In this document: positions 18,885 through 27,849 of the stretch, piece by piece
Layout of the letters: each line of letters begins with the position of its first letter
How positions within the stretch are numbered: the stretch's first letter is position 1
Origin: Thalassomonas actiniarum
Lineage (GTDB): Bacteria; Pseudomonadota; Gammaproteobacteria; Enterobacterales; Alteromonadaceae
NCBI RefSeq assembly: GCF_000948975.2
Contig: NZ_CP059735.1
Coordinates: forward strand, 3,162,001 to 3,226,000
DNA: 64,000 nucleotides
Direction of reading: 5' to 3'
Notes under the pieces: generated by a model
What the model was told of the DNA's origin: nothing
Database searches by the model: none
Seen by the model: only the letters and a program-made list of their open reading frames with translations
Made by a program: the position numbers and the translations under genes

Positions 18885-19826
18885 ATGGCGATATTACTCA
18901 ATCTTAACACCCAAGATGAAGTGAATCTGTTAGTACAGCATGTTTTCGGCCGCCATCGGGGCGCAACCAATACGGAATTAACCAATCTGGACGCTTCACG
19001 TTTGCACGCCACTATTCTATGGGACGGCGAACACTGGTTATTGCAAGATAGCAGCACCAACGGTACTTTCGTTAACGGTAAGCTTGCCCCTAAAGGCACA
19101 AAAATGCCTTTGTCATTGGATGATAAACTCAATTTTGGCAGTCTGCAGGCCGAAACCTGGCAACTGCTTAATCTTGATGCCCCCAAAAGTATGCTGGTGC
19201 CGCAAACACCGGGACTGAAGCAGCTTATGCTTGAAGATATTATGGTACTGCCCAGTGAAGAGTCTCCCGAAATTACCTTGTATCAAAATACCTGTGGCAA
19301 CTGGGTTTGTGAAAGTGCGGCCGGTATTTCTGAGTTAAAAAACGGCGATTTGGTGGGGGCGCATGAGCATATCTGGCGTTTTGTTGAAACCAAACCCAGT
19401 GAGGCGACCCGGGTGGTTAGCGGTAATTACCAGCAGTTGACCCGGTTGGGCATGACTTTTGATGTCAGCCAGGATGAAGAGCATGTTGCCTTGACGGTGC
19501 AGATGGGAGAACACCTGATAAATCTGGAGCAGCGTAATCACCATTATTTATTGCTGCTGTTGGCCCGTCAGCGCCTGACCGATAAAGAGGCAGGTCTGAT
19601 CAAAGCCGATCAGGGCTGGCTTGATAAAGAAGTCCTGGGCAAGATGCTTAAACTCAATGAAAATCATATCAATATCCAGATCTACCGTTTCAGAAAACAG
19701 CTGATCAGTGCTGCGCCTCAGTGCCTGGCATTGCCGCAGGCCATTGAGCGGCGCTCGGGAGAAATTCGCCTTGCCTGCGACAGCATAGAAATTAACGGCG
19801 GTATGCAGTTATCGGCATTTAATTGA
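18885..19826 (+). CDS. FHA-domain protein with C-terminal winged-helix-like region
   Basis: A 313-aa cytoplasmic protein. Residues about 20-90 form a forkhead-associated domain that binds phosphothreonine: Ser38-Arg39-x-His41 and Ser57-Thr58-Asn59-Gly60 (QDSSTNGTFVNG) are intact. The last ~90 residues (WLDKEVLGKMLKLNENHINIQIYRFRKQL) resemble an OmpR/SARP-type winged helix, so it may bind DNA. A good Shine-Dalgarno (AAAGGAA) precedes the ATG. It lies 214 bp after the YcaO gene on the same strand and downstream of the Hanks-type kinase cluster, so it is a natural phospho-dependent reader or regulator for that kinase. This link is inference. A stem-loop follows the gene. Confidence 0.85.
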   Translation: MAILLNLNTQDEVNLLVQHVFGRHRGATNTELTNLDASRLHATILWDGEHWLLQDSSTNGTFVNGKLAPKGTKMPLSLDDKLNFGSLQAETWQLLNLDAPKSMLVPQTPGLKQLMLEDIMVLPSEESPEITLYQNTCGNWVCESAAGISELKNGDLVGAHEHIWRFVETKPSEATRVVSGNYQQLTRLGMTFDVSQDEEHVALTVQMGEHLINLEQRNHHYLLLLLARQRLTDKEAGLIKADQGWLDKEVLGKMLKLNENHINIQIYRFRKQLISAAPQCLALPQAIERRSGEIRLACDSIEINGGMQLSAFN

Positions 19827-19864
19827 AGGCGATAACAATTAAGGTTACCTTGCTGCTAAGCGAC

Positions 19865-19895
19865 AGCCTATGCCGGTTAAATACCGGCACAGGCT
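19865..19895. terminator. Stem-loop between convergent genes, possible bidirectional terminator
   Basis: AGCCTATGCCGGT pairs with ACCGGCACAGGCT over 13 bp with one mismatch and a 5-nt loop. It sits between the FHA gene and the convergent pseudogene. Neither side has a long T run. Confidence 0.5.
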
Positions 19896-19898
19896 TGC

Positions 19899-20574
19899 TC
19901 ACTCATAGACGATTTCAATCTGTTCAAGGGTTGGGGTGTAATAATGTGGCAATCCAGCTGCTTGCTCAGATGAGATGGAAAAAGTGAAATTACTCGGCTC
20001 AGCACGACGCTGGCTGAAATACGGGAAACCGGACATGGCAAAACTGATATGCCAGTCACTGGCACTTTGAAAATTGATGTTGATGGCATCGCCTAAAAGC
20101 CCTTCATCCCGGGGGATATCCCAATAAATGATGGTGCGTTTATTTGCGTGAGCAACTTTGAATTCCAGGTAATCGGAAAAGTGTTTTTGCCCATTGTTCA
20201 GGTAAATATTGGTGGCCTCATCCATGCTGCCGGGAATGTTTACCGGGTCGAGATCGCTGGGATAAATATAGGTGATCTCATGAGGTATAATCATTTGGCC
20301 TTTAAACGGCAATTTTACCGCCAGGGTTTGCTGCGGGGTCAGTTCATCGCTGATATAATCGCAATCGCTGCGCCCCGGGGTTAAGCATAAACGTACGCTG
20401 CCGTCACCGTTATGATCATCCCGGATGGAAGATAACAAAAGTCGTGCCGTCGGGGGTTACGTTGATCGCTTGTAGGTTATTCTCTGATAAGATGTGTGCT
20501 TCTTGAGCCCACAGCTGTCCCGGGGCCGTTAAAGCATATCCGAGCAGCCAGGTAGCAAGTTTTACCGGTTTCAT
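19899..20574 (-). pseudogene. Frameshifted secreted protein of unknown function
   Basis: Two frames together make one protein of about 225 aa. From the ATG at 20574 a signal peptide is read (MKPVKLATWLLGYALTAPGQ...WAQEA), followed by the start of a TolB-like strand (VTPDGTT), and this frame stops near 20421. The sensible continuation ARLLLSSIRDDHNGDGS is in the next frame and runs on to 19899. The switch lies near 20448-20455 (reading GACGGCACGACTT) and is explained by loss of two bases, or gain of one. The C-terminal part is beta-rich, without a family I recognise. It is either a true recent pseudogene or a sequencing error. It is isolated between the FHA gene and the PilZ gene. Confidence 0.65.
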
Positions 20575-20610
20575 CTAATCTTCCTTGAATAAGTTGAATG
20601 TCTTGCTGTC

Positions 20611-20653
20611 AAACTGTTGATACCGATAATTACCTTACCGGTATCAACAGTTT
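20611..20653 (-). terminator. Rho-independent terminator downstream of the PilZ-protein gene
   Basis: A perfect 15-bp inverted repeat, AAACTGTTGATACCG / CGGTATCAACAGTTT, with a 13-nt loop. It lies 50 bp past the stop of the minus-strand PilZ gene. The stem is very stable and the T tail is short. Confidence 0.7.
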
Positions 20654-20702
20654 AACGAATCTTCTACTTAAAGGAACAGTATGAACTCAGCCAAACTTGC
20701 CC

Positions 20703-23177
20703 TTAACTCGGGTTTCTTGCCGCTGTTTTTGGTTGTGCTTTTAAAGCCATGCGCTGCAAGGTTTCAGCGGTAATATCGACAATATTGAGTACGCCTTCCA
20801 CTTTAGCCAACTCGTCTTTGATACCGTCGATGCGATAGCGGGAATAGGTCTTTAATCCGGCAATGCGGTCGTCGATAAACTGGCAATCAACTTCCGGCGT
20901 TTTCAATAGCTCAAGCTGCAGTACGTAAACTTCACCGCGGTTACGGGCATTACTTAAAAAGATCTCTCTGAGCTTAGGGGAGGTCAGCTCCGATGAAAAT
21001 TTGCTGATGATCTTGATTTCATCCTTGTTTTTGTTATCGACAAAAATAAATAACCTGGATGTCAGCGGCTGGTGCTTATGGCTGAGGCATTTAAACTGGG
21101 TCGATTGCATGATGTCATTGAGCGGCGAATTTAAAATCGGATAAAGGTTAAAATCGGTATTGCCCTGGCCGGGCAGCGCCTCGTTAGTCCGCTTTTTCAC
21201 CGGCTCTGCTGCTTTATTGGCCTGTGCTTTGTTTTTGGCTATGCTTTTCGCCGAACATACCGACAATAACTGGTTTAATGCCGATTTATTCCTGTGCGTG
21301 GCTAAACGCGAGGCCTGGTAACGGCTTTTTTGCTTCGATAAAAACACCAGGTTAAGTTGGCCGTGTTTGGTGTACAAGCGGCATAAACCTTCCGAAAGAC
21401 CTTTGTTTTTGGTCGGCGTTTTATCCACCTGTTGGTCGACATAATCTTTAAGCAAGTGAAAGAAGTTCTGGTTATCGATATTGTGTTCAAGCGAAGCGGA
21501 CTTTAAATGTAAAATGGTTTTCGATTCATTGATGGCCACTATCGCAAACGGACGGGAGCTGCCATCTTCCGGTGTTTTCCCCGGCAACTCTATGGTCAGC
21601 AAATCTCCCGATTTGGCGGTAATGGCGGACTCTAATTCCACCTGCAGTCCGCGCACCGAGACATTTTTGCTGTAGCCGATATAGCGGCTGTCATTTTTAA
21701 TGACCCTTAGCTGCATTTTATAGTCGTAACGGGCTTCTTTGCGCTTGGAAATAAACTTCACCGGAATAATATCCGTCGCTCCCGACTGGCCCGCCACCAT
21801 AAAGCGGCGCAATTGCTGCAAATCCTTCGAGCTGGCGGAAAAAGCTTTTGCCTGATAATCTGCCAGCATCTCCTCGTGGGTGATATCTGTGATGGCGCCG
21901 CAAAAACGCAGCTTTTGCAGCCTTTCTTTGGCTATCGGCGCCAGGCCGTCGGCTTCAAGGCCCAACTGATCAAAGCGGCTGCTGATAATGGCCAGCTGCA
22001 GTTTAAATACGCGCAAACTTTGATACTTCAATCCCAGGGCGATAAAGGCGGGTAACAGCCCGGTTTGCTCAAGCTCTTGCTCGGTGGCGACAAAATAAAG
22101 GCGGCTGTTTTGTTTTACCAGGGTAAAACCGTACAAAGCCGTGGTAATGCCCGATTTATTTTGTTGCAGCAGCAGTTTAATGCGCTTGGGGGTTAAAGCG
22201 AAGGGTAAAATGTTTTGTTTGTTCTGGTTATGCCAGTAGTCCAATGCTTCCTGGTTCCGTTCGGAAGAAAGGATATAATTGAGCTGTCCCTGGCCATTGA
22301 AAAACAGCGGCAGGGCGCTGCTTTTTGGCATATAAAGTTTTTCATAACCCTTGTTTAGCAATACCGGCTCAAGATCAGAGGCGTCTACCCGGTTAAACAC
22401 TTTTTGAGACTTGATAAAAGTGGTTAAAAACTCATCCAGCTTGGCATTAGAGCTGGTACGCAATGCCCGTATCCAGGTTTTTTCGTCATTGCTGTCAACA
22501 GACACAACTTTATAATTGACAAACTTTTCCAGTATTTCGCCGACATAATTTTTGGCAATTTCGGCAAACCGTATTTTAAATTCCTGACCTTTGGCGAGCT
22601 TGGCCTCTTCCGGCAATAAAAAACGGATACCGACGGTGGAAATATCTGCCGTAAAAGTGGTCAGCTCCTGCTCTTCTATGGCCAGCAGGATTTCAGAGCG
22701 GAAGTGGATACGATCTTCGTTGCGGGTACGGTAGTCGCCAAAATATAAATGCTCAACATCAAAACGTTCGAAGTTTTGCGAAGCCTGCTCCAACTCCTGC
22801 AAGACATTGGCACTGGAAGGATCTGTTGCCGCGGCAAGCACGGCTTCATAGACGCCAACCGTGTATTCGCCGCCATATTGTTTGATCAGATATTCAAAAA
22901 TATTGACGGATTTTTGATCCAGGTAATGGGTGATGTCGGCAAAAACATAATCTTCGCATGCTTCTTTGGTTTTACGGCGCAAGTCTATGGCGCGGACACA
23001 GGCGGTTTTTAACCGTGCCAGCTCCATTTTGATCAAAAAGCGGGTGCTTTTATTTTCTTTCGGCGTCAAACTGATCAAGGTGGACTCAAGCTTGTTCTTG
23101 CAGGTAATGGGAATTAACGCATTGATCAGTTTTGTATCGTATTTCTTGTTATTAGTTTGCAACATATTGGTATCCAT
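20703..23177 (-). CDS. Large protein with two PilZ (c-di-GMP-binding) domains
   Basis: An 824-aa cytoplasmic protein. A first PilZ domain near residues 165-260 shows RIHFR (RxxxR) and DISTVG (D/NxSxxG). A second near 480-580 shows RKEARYDYK and NVSVRG. Both retain residues needed for c-di-GMP binding. The N-terminal ~150 residues are helical, and the last ~240 include beta-rich regions without a named family. Large multi-PilZ proteins of this type are common in marine gammaproteobacteria and their role is largely unknown, perhaps surface attachment or motility control. It stands alone, divergent from the VWA gene over 440 bp. The start codon at 23177 has only a weak Shine-Dalgarno; an ATG four codons later is possible. 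Confidence 0.85.
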   Translation of the reverse strand: MDTNMLQTNNKKYDTKLINALIPITCKNKLESTLISLTPKENKSTRFLIKMELARLKTACVRAIDLRRKTKEACEDYVFADITHYLDQKSVNIFEYLIKQYGGEYTVGVYEAVLAAATDPSSANVLQELEQASQNFERFDVEHLYFGDYRTRNEDRIHFRSEILLAIEEQELTTFTADISTVGIRFLLPEEAKLAKGQEFKIRFAEIAKNYVGEILEKFVNYKVVSVDSNDEKTWIRALRTSSNAKLDEFLTTFIKSQKVFNRVDASDLEPVLLNKGYEKLYMPKSSALPLFFNGQGQLNYILSSERNQEALDYWHNQNKQNILPFALTPKRIKLLLQQNKSGITTALYGFTLVKQNSRLYFVATEQELEQTGLLPAFIALGLKYQSLRVFKLQLAIISSRFDQLGLEADGLAPIAKERLQKLRFCGAITDITHEEMLADYQAKAFSASSKDLQQLRRFMVAGQSGATDIIPVKFISKRKEARYDYKMQLRVIKNDSRYIGYSKNVSVRGLQVELESAITAKSGDLLTIELPGKTPEDGSSRPFAIVAINESKTILHLKSASLEHNIDNQNFFHLLKDYVDQQVDKTPTKNKGLSEGLCRLYTKHGQLNLVFLSKQKSRYQASRLATHRNKSALNQLLSVCSAKSIAKNKAQANKAAEPVKKRTNEALPGQGNTDFNLYPILNSPLNDIMQSTQFKCLSHKHQPLTSRLFIFVDNKNKDEIKIISKFSSELTSPKLREIFLSNARNRGEVYVLQLELLKTPEVDCQFIDDRIAGLKTYSRYRIDGIKDELAKVEGVLNIVDITAETLQRMALKAQPKTAARNPS

Positions 23178-23619
23178 ACAAATGTTTTACAGCTTTTGCC
23201 CTAAAACAGTCTGTTTAAGCCCTCCGAAAAGTACGTGTTTACCTGGATAACGGATGAATAGGATATTCCTCTGGTGCCTGCAGCCAAGCTGTTGTTATTT
23301 TCGGGTCCAGGCACTTCAGGTTCCGGCGCTTATCAGTCACTTCTTCGAGTGAACAGCTAACAATTTGTTTAAGCCAGAACAACAAAGTATCTACAAAAGT
23401 ATGTTACCTCGTGCTCGCCATTAAATAAACCCAAACCCTTTGTTATTTGATCCAATCGGGTAATCATTTTGATTGTTAATAACTTAGGCTGCCATTATTG
23501 ATAAATAAGCGACAAAAAAAGGAGAAAAATAAAAAATAAGCTTTTTAACAAAATTTTTAACCCCTTTAGCTTTCTGTACCGTTTATAGGGGTATCAGTCA
23601 TCAATAAGAAGCAAAAATT
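23178..23619. other. Divergent intergenic region, no gene seen
   Basis: About 440 bp between the start codons of the PilZ and VWA genes. It becomes strongly A/T-rich in the last 150 bp before the VWA gene, as promoter regions do. A small hairpin TCACT-TCTTCG-AGTGA lies near 23337. I see no coding sequence and no RNA gene. Confidence 0.4.
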
Positions 23620-25449
23620 ATGAAAGTATTATCTTTAGATAAGGGCTCAGATAAAGCATTTGGCATCTGTATTCCCGCGATCATTTTGGGCGCTTTGCTG
23701 GCAACGGGCTGCTCCTATCAGGAGCCGACGGCCAAAAATGAGCAACAGGAAACAACCCGGAAGCAGCCTGGCGGACAAGCAGCGAAAACAGAGCAGGGCA
23801 AGACACAACCTCCCGTTGAGATAACACCCGAGGCACAGGTTGCTGAAATAGCGGTCGTTGACGCCGTTAGAGGGGATGCGGATAAAAAAATTAAACACAG
23901 CCAGGCCCGGCGTTTGGTAACCACCATGGAATATCGCGGCCCCGCCAGTATGCCAAGGCCACCATTACCCGGTCCGGGTTTTCCTGGCGATGTTGACAGG
24001 GAAAATTATGCCAAGGTGGATGAAAACGGCGTTTTCAGGGTAGACGAAACCCCGGTTTCAACTTTTTCTATTGATGTTGATACCGGCAGCTACAGCAATA
24101 TGCGCCGTATGATCAATCAGGGGCGGTTGCCGCCAGGAGATGCTATCCGGGTAGAAGAGTTGATCAATTATTTTTCTTATTTATACCCGGTGCCGGGTAC
24201 AAACACACAGCCTTTTAGCGTGACCACTGAAATGGCGCCTGCCCCCTGGAATGAAAAACGTCAGCTGCTGCGCATCGGCCTTAAAGGTTATGAGCTGGAT
24301 AAAGCCCAGATCAAGGCGGCCAATCTGGTATTTTTACTTGATGTTTCCGGTTCGATGAACCAGGTAAACAAATTACCCTTACTGGTCAAATCCCTGAAAA
24401 TGCTTACCCGGCAGCTCAATGAAAACGACAGGATTTCCATTGTTGTCTATGCCGGCGCCAGCGGCGTGGTGCTGGAAAATGCCAAAGGCAATGAAACGGC
24501 CAAAATTGCCATGGCCCTGGATAAGTTACAGGCCGGGGGCTCAACCCATGGCTCGGCTGGCATAGAGCAGGCCTACCAGCTGGCACAGCAATATTTTATT
24601 GACGGAGGTGTCAACCGGGTGATCTTGGCCACAGACGGCGACTTTAATGTCGGTACCGTTAATATTGAAACCTTAAAAGATTTGATCGCCCGCAAACGTG
24701 AGGCGGGGATCGGCTTAACCACCTTAGGTTTTGGCGCAGGTAATTACAACGATATGTTAATGGAGCAACTGGCGGATGTCGGCAACGGCAATTATGCCTA
24801 TATCGATACCTTAAATGAAGCGCGCAAAGTGCTGGTAGATGAAATCAGCTCGACCTTACAAACCATTGCCAAAGATGTCAAAATCCAGCTGGAATTTAAT
24901 CCTGAGTTTGTTGCTGAATACCGTTTGATCGGTTACGAGAACCGGTTGTTAAAACGTGAAGATTTTAATAATGACAAAATAGATGCCGGTGAAATCGGCG
25001 CCGGCCATACGGTAACCGCCCTGTATGAACTGACCATGGTTGGCAGTGAAGCCCTGCGTATCGATGACTTGCGTTACCGCAAAATTAAAGCCGCCGATGC
25101 CAAGGCATCAGTACCCGGCAGCGGGGATGAAGTTGCCTACCTGAGGCTGCGTTATAAAGCACCGCAAGGTGGCTCAAGTAAATTGCTCGAACATGCTATT
25201 ACCTTTAAAAGCGCAGCAAAAGACTTGTCCCAGGCCAGTGATGATTTTCGTTTTGCCGGTGCGGTTGCGGCTTTTGGACAATTACTAAAAGGCGGGCATT
25301 TTACTGAAAATTATGGATATAATGAAGTCATTAGCCTGGTTAACGGCGCTAAAGGCCCGGATAACTTTGGTTATCGCGGTGAGTTTTTACAACTGGTGCG
25401 CACGACGCAGGCATTGACGGATAAGGGCATCAGCCGCAGGAATAAATGA
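23620..25449 (+). CDS. VWA-domain lipoprotein (YfbK-like)
   Basis: A 609-aa envelope protein. A lipoprotein signal with lipobox LATGC ends at about residue 31, followed by a Gln/Lys-rich linker. Next comes a VWA-associated N-terminal segment (STFSIDVDTGSYSNMRRM), then the VWA domain proper with an intact MIDAS start, DVSGSM (near residue 240). The C-terminal DUF3520-type region holds YLRLRYK and the FAGAVAAFGQLL block. Family members (E. coli YfbK type) have unknown function but are often next to ECF sigma genes. The stop overlaps the start of the following sigma-factor gene by 4 bp, so the three genes from 23.6 to 27.1 kb form an operon. Confidence 0.9.
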   Translation: MKVLSLDKGSDKAFGICIPAIILGALLATGCSYQEPTAKNEQQETTRKQPGGQAAKTEQGKTQPPVEITPEAQVAEIAVVDAVRGDADKKIKHSQARRLVTTMEYRGPASMPRPPLPGPGFPGDVDRENYAKVDENGVFRVDETPVSTFSIDVDTGSYSNMRRMINQGRLPPGDAIRVEELINYFSYLYPVPGTNTQPFSVTTEMAPAPWNEKRQLLRIGLKGYELDKAQIKAANLVFLLDVSGSMNQVNKLPLLVKSLKMLTRQLNENDRISIVVYAGASGVVLENAKGNETAKIAMALDKLQAGGSTHGSAGIEQAYQLAQQYFIDGGVNRVILATDGDFNVGTVNIETLKDLIARKREAGIGLTTLGFGAGNYNDMLMEQLADVGNGNYAYIDTLNEARKVLVDEISSTLQTIAKDVKIQLEFNPEFVAEYRLIGYENRLLKREDFNNDKIDAGEIGAGHTVTALYELTMVGSEALRIDDLRYRKIKAADAKASVPGSGDEVAYLRLRYKAPQGGSSKLLEHAITFKSAAKDLSQASDDFRFAGAVAAFGQLLKGGHFTENYGYNEVISLVNGAKGPDNFGYRGEFLQLVRTTQALTDKGISRRNK

Positions 25450-26126
25450 TGATGCAGGCTTTGCAGGGTATCCAAACATTTCAAGCAGGCCTGAGAAGGC
25501 AAGGTAGGGCAAAAAACTTGATGCAAAATGAGGTTACAGAACACCAGCTGGAGTCACTCGACGACGAGGAGCTTATGGCATGTTATCAGCAGGGGCAGCC
25601 AGCTGCCTTTGATATGCTCTATCACCGGCATAAGGGACCCTTATACCGTTACTTTCTGCGTCAGTGCCGTGAAAAAAGCCTGGCGGAGGATTTATATCAG
25701 GATGTCTGGAGCCGGGTAATAAAAGCAAGCGAAGGCTATCAGCCCAGTGCAAAGTTTACTACCTGGTTATACCGTATTGCCTATAACCGCATGGTAGATC
25801 ATAGCCGCACCTTAAAAACCGCAAATAAGTTTAACAGTCCGGCGCAAGAGGATATGGTGGAGACGGTTATCGCCGAAGGACAAGATCCCCAACAGCAAAG
25901 CGAACAGGCACAGCAACTCGGTTATTTAAAACTGTGCCTGTCGTTATTACCGCCCAAGCAGCTGGATGTTTTTATGTTAAAAGAAGAAGGGGGCTTTAGC
26001 GCAGCGATGATCGCTGAAATTGTTGAAGTATCGCAAGAGGCCATTAAAAGCCGGTTAAGGTATAGCTATCAAAAGTTGCGTGAATGTATTGCCGGTAAAA
26101 TGCAGGAGGCCGCCGATGAAAGATAA
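25446..26126 (+). CDS. ECF-type RNA polymerase sigma factor (VWA operon)
   Basis: A sigma-70 family ECF factor of up to 226 aa. Region 2 is seen in YHRHKGPLYRYFLRQ and DLYQDVWSRVIKA with TTWLYRIAYNRMVDH; region 4 in LPPKQLDVFMLKEE and the helix-turn-helix SAAMIAEIVEVSQEAIKSRL. The open frame starts with an ATG overlapping the VWA stop. An internal ATG at 25521 (LMQNEVTEHQ) would give a more normal N-terminus of about 201 aa, and either is possible. The next gene, a membrane-anchored protein, overlaps its 3' end and is the likely anti-sigma factor. Target promoters are unknown. Confidence 0.9.
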   Translation: MMMQALQGIQTFQAGLRRQGRAKNLMQNEVTEHQLESLDDEELMACYQQGQPAAFDMLYHRHKGPLYRYFLRQCREKSLAEDLYQDVWSRVIKASEGYQPSAKFTTWLYRIAYNRMVDHSRTLKTANKFNSPAQEDMVETVIAEGQDPQQQSEQAQQLGYLKLCLSLLPPKQLDVFMLKEEGGFSAAMIAEIVEVSQEAIKSRLRYSYQKLRECIAGKMQEAADER

Positions 26127-27105
26127 CCATGAAACCGATAACAGAGAAGGCGCTGAGCAGGAAATCAGCAACTTGTACCGGCAAATGGCGAAAGAACAGC
26201 CGCCGGGGGAGCTGGATAATACCATTTTACATCTGGCAAGAAATAAAGAGTTGTTAACAGCTGAAGCTGAGGTTAAACCGGTCAGTTTCATTGAGCGAAT
26301 TAAGGCCCGCAGCGGCCCGCTGGCCATGGCGGCTTCAGTGGTGCTGGTGGGCAGTGTGGTGTTACTGCAAGACTGGCGTCAGGAGCTGGTGCCGAAAAGA
26401 TACGGCCCCCAGTCAGGGGACTATGATCATGTCACACCGCAAGCTGAACAAACATTGCAACCAGCACCTATACCCCCTGCGACACAAGCCCAAAAAGAGA
26501 CCGGAGCCCTTGAGCAACTTGAGCGCTATCAAGCTGCTGAGCAGGTCGAAAACAGCATAGTTCAGCAACAAGAAGGTGTTGTCCTGGATGAAAAACCGCT
26601 AACAAAACAAACGGACGCCCGGGTGCAAAGTCGCTTTCGCTCACAGCCCGAGGTTGAGCAGTTATTCCCCGCGGCTGATACGCAATTGGATAACGTCCGG
26701 CTAAAGACCGAATTTGGCGGGGCAGGCCAGGAGGCTGCGGCAAAAGTGCCTGAGGTACAGGCTTTTACAGCCCCAGCTCAAAGAACCGGGGCCACGAAGA
26801 TTTATGATCGCCCTGCAAAAACGCAAAGCAAGGATAAAGCAAAGCAGGATGAGGACAGTCAGCAACTGGGGGTTAAGGCAACTTCAATGAGCTTTTCACA
26901 AAAAACTGCACAAAGTCATGATGTGCTGCAGCAAAAGCGCATTACCGCCTGGTTAAGCGAAATAGATCAACTGCTCGCAGCCGGTGAACAGGCAAAGGCT
27001 ATCGAGCAGTTAACGGCTTTTGTCGCCGCTAATCCGGATTATCCCTTAGCTGAAAAGTATCAAAAGTTATTACCTCAGCTTGAACCGCAACTTGAAAATA
27101 ACTAG
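26116..27105 (+). CDS. Probable membrane-anchored anti-sigma/regulatory protein of the VWA operon
   Basis: A 329-aa protein beginning at an ATG preceded by a perfect AGGAGG, within the end of the sigma gene. The first ~55 residues are acidic and helical (ISNLYRQMAKEQPPGELDNTIL), and one transmembrane helix follows at about 70-85 (LAMAASVVLVGSVVLL). The remaining ~240 residues are a Gln/Ala-rich, low-complexity periplasmic tail ending in a helical repeat-like region (ITAWLSEIDQLLAAGEQAKAIEQL). A short cytoplasmic domain plus one helix directly after an ECF gene is the usual anti-sigma layout. No conserved anti-sigma motif or zinc site is recognisable, so the function is inferred from position. 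Confidence 0.7.
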   Translation: MKDNHETDNREGAEQEISNLYRQMAKEQPPGELDNTILHLARNKELLTAEAEVKPVSFIERIKARSGPLAMAASVVLVGSVVLLQDWRQELVPKRYGPQSGDYDHVTPQAEQTLQPAPIPPATQAQKETGALEQLERYQAAEQVENSIVQQQEGVVLDEKPLTKQTDARVQSRFRSQPEVEQLFPAADTQLDNVRLKTEFGGAGQEAAAKVPEVQAFTAPAQRTGATKIYDRPAKTQSKDKAKQDEDSQQLGVKATSMSFSQKTAQSHDVLQQKRITAWLSEIDQLLAAGEQAKAIEQLTAFVAANPDYPLAEKYQKLLPQLEPQLENN

Positions 27106-27294
27106 TGCTTGACTGAGCTTGCTTAAAAAACATGTCGCTCCCGGTATTTTTTGGGGCGGCAGCGAATCATCACTCCTGTTTTTCCTCAAAGTCTCCTTTA
27201 AAGCCGAAATTTTACAAATAACCAAGCTGGCCTCAAAAACATGGCTATAATTTGCTAGATTAGTCGAGGCAAATCTTGAATACCCGGGAGCCAA

Positions 27295-27849
27295 ATGGAT
27301 CCACAAGAGTATTTTTCCCTGCTCAGCGCCACTTCACAGGGAGATAAAAAGGCATTCTCAGCCCTTTATCAGGCCACGGCAGGTAAATTATTTGCCCTTT
27401 GTTTGAAGATCCTCGGCAATAAGGCTGCTGCCGAAGAAGCGCTGCAGGATGCCTTTGTTAAAATCTGGCATAACGCCGGCGAATACCAGGCGGCGAAGGG
27501 GGCGGTAATGACCTGGATGACCAGTATTGTACGTTACCGCTGCCTGGATATGCTACGCCAGAAAAACGTCAGAAAAGAGCTGGCGCTGGATGAGGAAGGG
27601 GTGAGTAATAAGCTTGGCAGCCAGCATGGCGTGCATAACTTTGAGGATGAGTTTTGTTATGAAGAGAACAGCAAACTTGCCGATTGTATGCAGGCCCTGG
27701 AACAACAGCAAAAACAGGCGATTCACCTGGCTTATTTTAAAGGTTTGAGTCACCATGAAGTCGTGCAGTACATTCATTCTCCCCTGGGGACGGTTAAAAG
27801 CTGGATCCGCCGTGGCCTGCTACAACTGCAGAGGTGTTTATCCCTATGA
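27295..27849 (+). CDS. ECF-type RNA polymerase sigma factor (DUF4331 module)
   Basis: A 184-aa ECF sigma factor of the SigK-like type. Region 2 is seen in FSALYQATAGKLFALC and EEALQDAFVKIWHNAGEY, with MTWMTSIVRYRCLDMLR. Region 4 is seen in ALEQQQKQAIHLAYFKGLSHHEV and GTVKSWIRRGLLQL. The ATG has GGGAG close upstream. The stop overlaps the anti-sigma start (ATGA). It is distinct in sequence from the sigma factor 1.2 kb upstream. The likely regulon includes the DUF4331 gene downstream, which has an ECF-like promoter. Confidence 0.93.
   Translation: MDPQEYFSLLSATSQGDKKAFSALYQATAGKLFALCLKILGNKAAAEEALQDAFVKIWHNAGEYQAAKGAVMTWMTSIVRYRCLDMLRQKNVRKELALDEEGVSNKLGSQHGVHNFEDEFCYEENSKLADCMQALEQQQKQAIHLAYFKGLSHHEVVQYIHSPLGTVKSWIRRGLLQLQRCLSL

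Noticed and set aside
23178-23619. Possible small RNA or riboswitch in the PilZ/VWA intergenic region
   Set aside because: Only one short hairpin was found and no known riboswitch pattern; A/T-rich promoter sequence is the simpler explanation.
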